Source: SVTX01 sp045585895 (GTDB lineage Bacteria > Bacillota > Clostridia > Oscillospirales > CAG-272). Taken from it: a stretch of 7,866 nt of DNA. The notes beneath the pieces are model-generated. The model did no database searches and was not told the origin of the DNA. It worked only from the letters and a program-made list of their open reading frames with translations. This document shows positions 6,003 through 7,866 of this stretch, piece after piece. Location: NCBI GenBank assembly GCA_045585895.1, contig JAZMZI010000139.1, positions 1 to 7,866 on the forward strand, written 5' to 3'. Both the position numbers and the translations under genes were made by a program. Each line of letters begins with the position of its first letter. Within the stretch, counting starts at the first letter, position 1.

Positions 6003-7013
6003 TCACAGTGCCAATATCCACTGTGCTATGGTCATGGTGAAGGGGATGGTCAGAACCGCCAAAACCGACGACGTTCCAACCGTCAATGACGAATATCCGG
6101 GGGATAAGTCGTAGGTTTCCGCCATCATAGTGACCGAGCTTGCCGTGGGAAGCGCCGCGGCGGCGGTGGCGAATATTGCGTATACCTCAAGTCCCTCAAA
6201 GGGGAGGATGATAAGCAAGAGCTTTGATATAAGGCAGACGATAATGGGGAAAACTATAAGCTTTACGGCGTTGAAATAGTATATCTTCCAGTTGAGAAAT
6301 ATCTTTTTGGGACTTTGAGTAGCGATAAGCGCGCCTGTAACGAGAACCGAGATAGGCGTGCAAAGATTCATAAGATACTTTGCGGCATCGGCAATAAACG
6401 CGGGGAGGGTCAGGCCGTGGATCGCTACGTTGCCAATTTGAAAGTTTATAGCGGGATTTTTCAGAAGGAAAAGGATAAATCCTATAAGGCATGGGATGGT
6501 TCCGAAGTTTACGAAGGCTTTTTTTACCGTCAGCTTGATATCGTTTCTTTGGCGACCCATAATGATAAGGCCCCAAGTCCAGAGCAGAACGTTGAAGCTG
6601 ATGCAGAGGAAGGACGCCATAAACTGACCGCGTCCCTCGCCTTCTATTATGGCATTGAAGATCGGAAATCCGATAAAGGCGCAGTTTGCAAACATAAATC
6701 CGAATTCCGAGAGCTTTTGCTCGTCGAGATTCTTTTTCAGCGGCAGCGCAAATACAAATGAGATCACCGCGAGGAAAATGTGGAATACGAAACCGAGAAC
6801 CAGCATAATAATAGCGGTCTTCAGGTTTTCTTCGTTATATTCAGCGCCCGCGAGAGAGCTTATAAGCATCGCGGGCTGACCTATCGTAAGGATAAGCCGC
6901 GAGAGCTTTTTGGAGGCTGTGTCGTCAATGATCTTCACCTTGCGGCAGAGAAATCCCACTGCCAGTATGACGAACAGAGTTGCGACGACGATATAAAGTC
7001 TGTCGAAATTCAT
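6003..7013 (-). CDS. AEC (auxin efflux carrier) family permease
   Basis: This integral membrane protein of 336 residues has about ten hydrophobic segments in two halves, as in the AEC/BASS-like transporter fold. Recognisable positions are IGQPAMLISSL near residue 48 in the first half, a loop around 90-105 (LPLKKNLDEQKL), and the C-terminal ALPTASSVTMMAETYD and VGTSSVLAVLTIPFT, typical of AEC proteins. Members export or import organic anions such as malate or malonate. The substrate here cannot be told, and the plant name auxin carrier should not be taken literally. AAGGAAAG (7018-7025 on the minus strand) supports the start. It lies 19 bases after the uracil-DNA glycosylase gene and is probably co-transcribed with it, though no functional link is obvious. 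Confidence 0.88.
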   Translation of the reverse strand: MNFDRLYIVVATLFVILAVGFLCRKVKIIDDTASKKLSRLILTIGQPAMLISSLAGAEYNEENLKTAIIMLVLGFVFHIFLAVISFVFALPLKKNLDEQKLSEFGFMFANCAFIGFPIFNAIIEGEGRGQFMASFLCISFNVLLWTWGLIIMGRQRNDIKLTVKKAFVNFGTIPCLIGFILFLLKNPAINFQIGNVAIHGLTLPAFIADAAKYLMNLCTPISVLVTGALIATQSPKKIFLNWKIYYFNAVKLIVFPIIVCLISKLLLIILPFEGLEVYAIFATAAAALPTASSVTMMAETYDLSPGYSSLTVGTSSVLAVLTIPFTMTIAQWILAL

Positions 7014-7032
7014 TTTTCTTTCCTTATTATTC

Positions 7033-7578
7033 TTATTCCGAAATTTTTTCTTTGATCTTCTTCATGTCCTCAAGCATGTCCTCTTTCTTTCGGGGGTCGC
7101 GGAGGACTGCGGCGGGATGATATACGGCGGTCATAAGATAGTTGCCCTTTTTGAACCACTGACCGTGCTCCTGTGTTATTTTGAAATCGGGCTTGATGAG
7201 TCTCATAGCCGAAATTCTGCCGAGGCAGACGATAACTTTAGGATTAATGAGCGCAACCTGCTGACGAAGATAGTCTATGCAAGCATCCTCCTCCGCGGGG
7301 AGAGGGTCTCTGTTTTTCGGGGGGCGGCATTTGAGAATATTGGCTATGTAGACCTTGTCGCGGTCTATATCAACGGCATAGAGAAATTTATCGAGAAGCT
7401 TGCCTGCGCGACCGACGAAGGGGATACCCGAAAGATCCTCTTGCTCACCGGGGGCTTCACCGACGAAAAGGATGTCGGCATTTTCGTTTCCGACACCGAA
7501 AACACAGTTGGTTCTCGTCTGGCACAGTTCGCATTTTTCACAGCTTTCACAAGCTTTTTTGAGTTCGTCCCAAGTCAT
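7033..7578 (-). CDS. family 4 uracil-DNA glycosylase (iron-sulfur type)
   Basis: This 181-residue base-excision enzyme removes uracil formed by cytosine deamination or misincorporation. Motif 1, GEAPGEQED (40-48), followed by GIPFVGRAG, is diagnostic of family 4. Motif 2 is YHPAAVLRDP with His154. Four cysteines expected to hold a [4Fe-4S] cluster are Cys16 and Cys19 (KCELCQTRTN), Cys84 (NILKCRPP) and Cys100, with the spacing seen in the Thermus enzyme (13, 16, 83, 99). Cys10, Cys13, Cys25 and Cys118 are extra. The start has AAGGAAG at 7586-7592 seven bases upstream. A clear promoter precedes it, and the AEC permease gene follows 19 bases downstream. Confidence 0.93.
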   Translation of the reverse strand: MTWDELKKACESCEKCELCQTRTNCVFGVGNENADILFVGEAPGEQEDLSGIPFVGRAGKLLDKFLYAVDIDRDKVYIANILKCRPPKNRDPLPAEEDACIDYLRQQVALINPKVIVCLGRISAMRLIKPDFKITQEHGQWFKKGNYLMTAVYHPAAVLRDPRKKEDMLEDMKKIKEKISE

Positions 7579-7626
7579 ATTTTTACTTCCTTTCGTTTTT
7601 TACCACGAAAATAAATGCTAAATTAT

Positions 7627-7655
7627 ATTATACCAAAATATTACGACCTTTTCAA
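7627..7655 (-). promoter_or_regulatory. sigma-A promoter of the uracil-DNA glycosylase/AEC unit
   Basis: On the minus strand TTGAAA (7650-7655) and TATAAT (7627-7632) are separated by 17 bp. TGG directly before the -10 makes it an extended -10 promoter. The start of transcription should be near 7620, giving a leader of about 42 nt. Confidence 0.88.
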
Positions 7656-7866
7656 GAGGAAATGTAAAATTAGTTGCAATTAAATTGGGGTTTAACGGCG
7701 AGTTTATTATTTGTTCATTTCTTGCCCGCGTCGGCAATGAAAACTGCCTACGCTACGCTTCGGCTCGCAAATGCCGGGCATTTGCTCTCACCAAAGAAAC
7801 GCCGCTTAAGGGTAGGGGGGTCTCACGAATAAAAAAGCAGCAAGCCGCATTTTTATTCGTCACGAC
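7656..7866. repeat. palindrome-rich intergenic region at the right end
   Basis: No credible gene is visible. The stretch contains the 23-bp repeat at 7682-7704, a short tandem CTACGCTACGC near 7748-7758, and a 9-bp palindrome with one central base (GCAAATGCC at 7767-7775, GGCATTTGC at 7777-7785). It also contains an 11-bp stem, ACGAATAAAAA (7825-7835) with TTTTTATTCGT (7850-7860), around a 14-nt loop. The last has A and T runs on both sides and could end transcription in either direction. Like the left edge, it resembles a multi-copy intergenic repeat, but copies elsewhere cannot be seen. Confidence 0.5.
7682..7704 (-). repeat. right copy of 23-bp inverted repeat pair flanking the gene block
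   Basis: Read on the minus strand, this segment matches 179-201 at 20 of 23 positions, including 13 identical bases TAAACCCCAATTT. It lies about 30 bp upstream of the -35 box of the uracil-DNA glycosylase promoter. Both copies point the same end towards the gene block. Confidence 0.7.

Noticed and set aside
7117..7614. 165-codon plus-strand open frame across the uracil-DNA glycosylase gene
   Set aside because: It is antisense to a gene with both active-site motifs and four cluster cysteines, and it covers that gene's ribosome binding site.
1..7866. CRISPR array, transposase, tRNA or rRNA gene, or defence island
   Set aside because: No regularly spaced repeats, transposase motifs, cloverleaf with a CCA end, or defence-type domains were seen. 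The genes are core housekeeping and sporulation functions.

Overview
The window carries the conserved late-sporulation and cell-division cluster of endospore-forming Bacillota. The gene order (MOP flippase of the SpoVB/YabM type, mazG, HU, rqcP, yabP, yabQ, divIC) matches the yabM-yabN-yabO-yabP-yabQ-divIC block of Bacillus subtilis, with an HU gene added between mazG and rqcP, as is usual in Clostridia. YabP and YabQ are found essentially only in endospore formers. Together with the AGA/GAG/AAG-rich codon use and AT-rich spacers, this suggests an anaerobic, probably gut-type member of class Clostridia. Genus or species cannot be read from the sequence.

Layout. Bases 1-227 are non-coding and crowded with hairpins. 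On the plus strand, mtaD (a methylthioadenosine/S-adenosylhomocysteine deaminase) is followed within about 15 bp by the flippase and then mazG. A textbook sigma-A promoter near 4029-4057 then starts HU. HU overlaps rqcP by one base (TAATG). A hairpin plus T-tract separates rqcP from yabP and buries the yabP ribosome binding site. yabP, yabQ and divIC all overlap. A bidirectional hairpin terminator at 5955-5990 ends this unit and also serves the convergent minus-strand pair, which is read from a strong promoter at 7627-7655: a family 4 uracil-DNA glycosylase, then an AEC-type permease. Bases 7656-7866 are again non-coding and palindrome-rich.

How the genes fit together. The plus-strand genes mix housekeeping functions (removal of toxic SAM by-products, hydrolysis of non-canonical NTPs, nucleoid architecture, rescue of stalled ribosomes) with envelope and spore functions (lipid-linked precursor flipping, YabP/YabQ in spore and cortex formation, DivIC in the divisome). 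The minus-strand pair combines uracil repair with a membrane transporter of unknown substrate.

No new defence system, mobile element with a transposase, CRISPR array or RNA gene was found. The points most worth checking are regulatory: the attenuator-like hairpin that hides the yabP ribosome binding site and begins 7 nt after the rqcP stop codon; the 23-bp near-identical inverted repeats that bracket the gene block in the two outer intergenic regions; and the elaborate HU leader.
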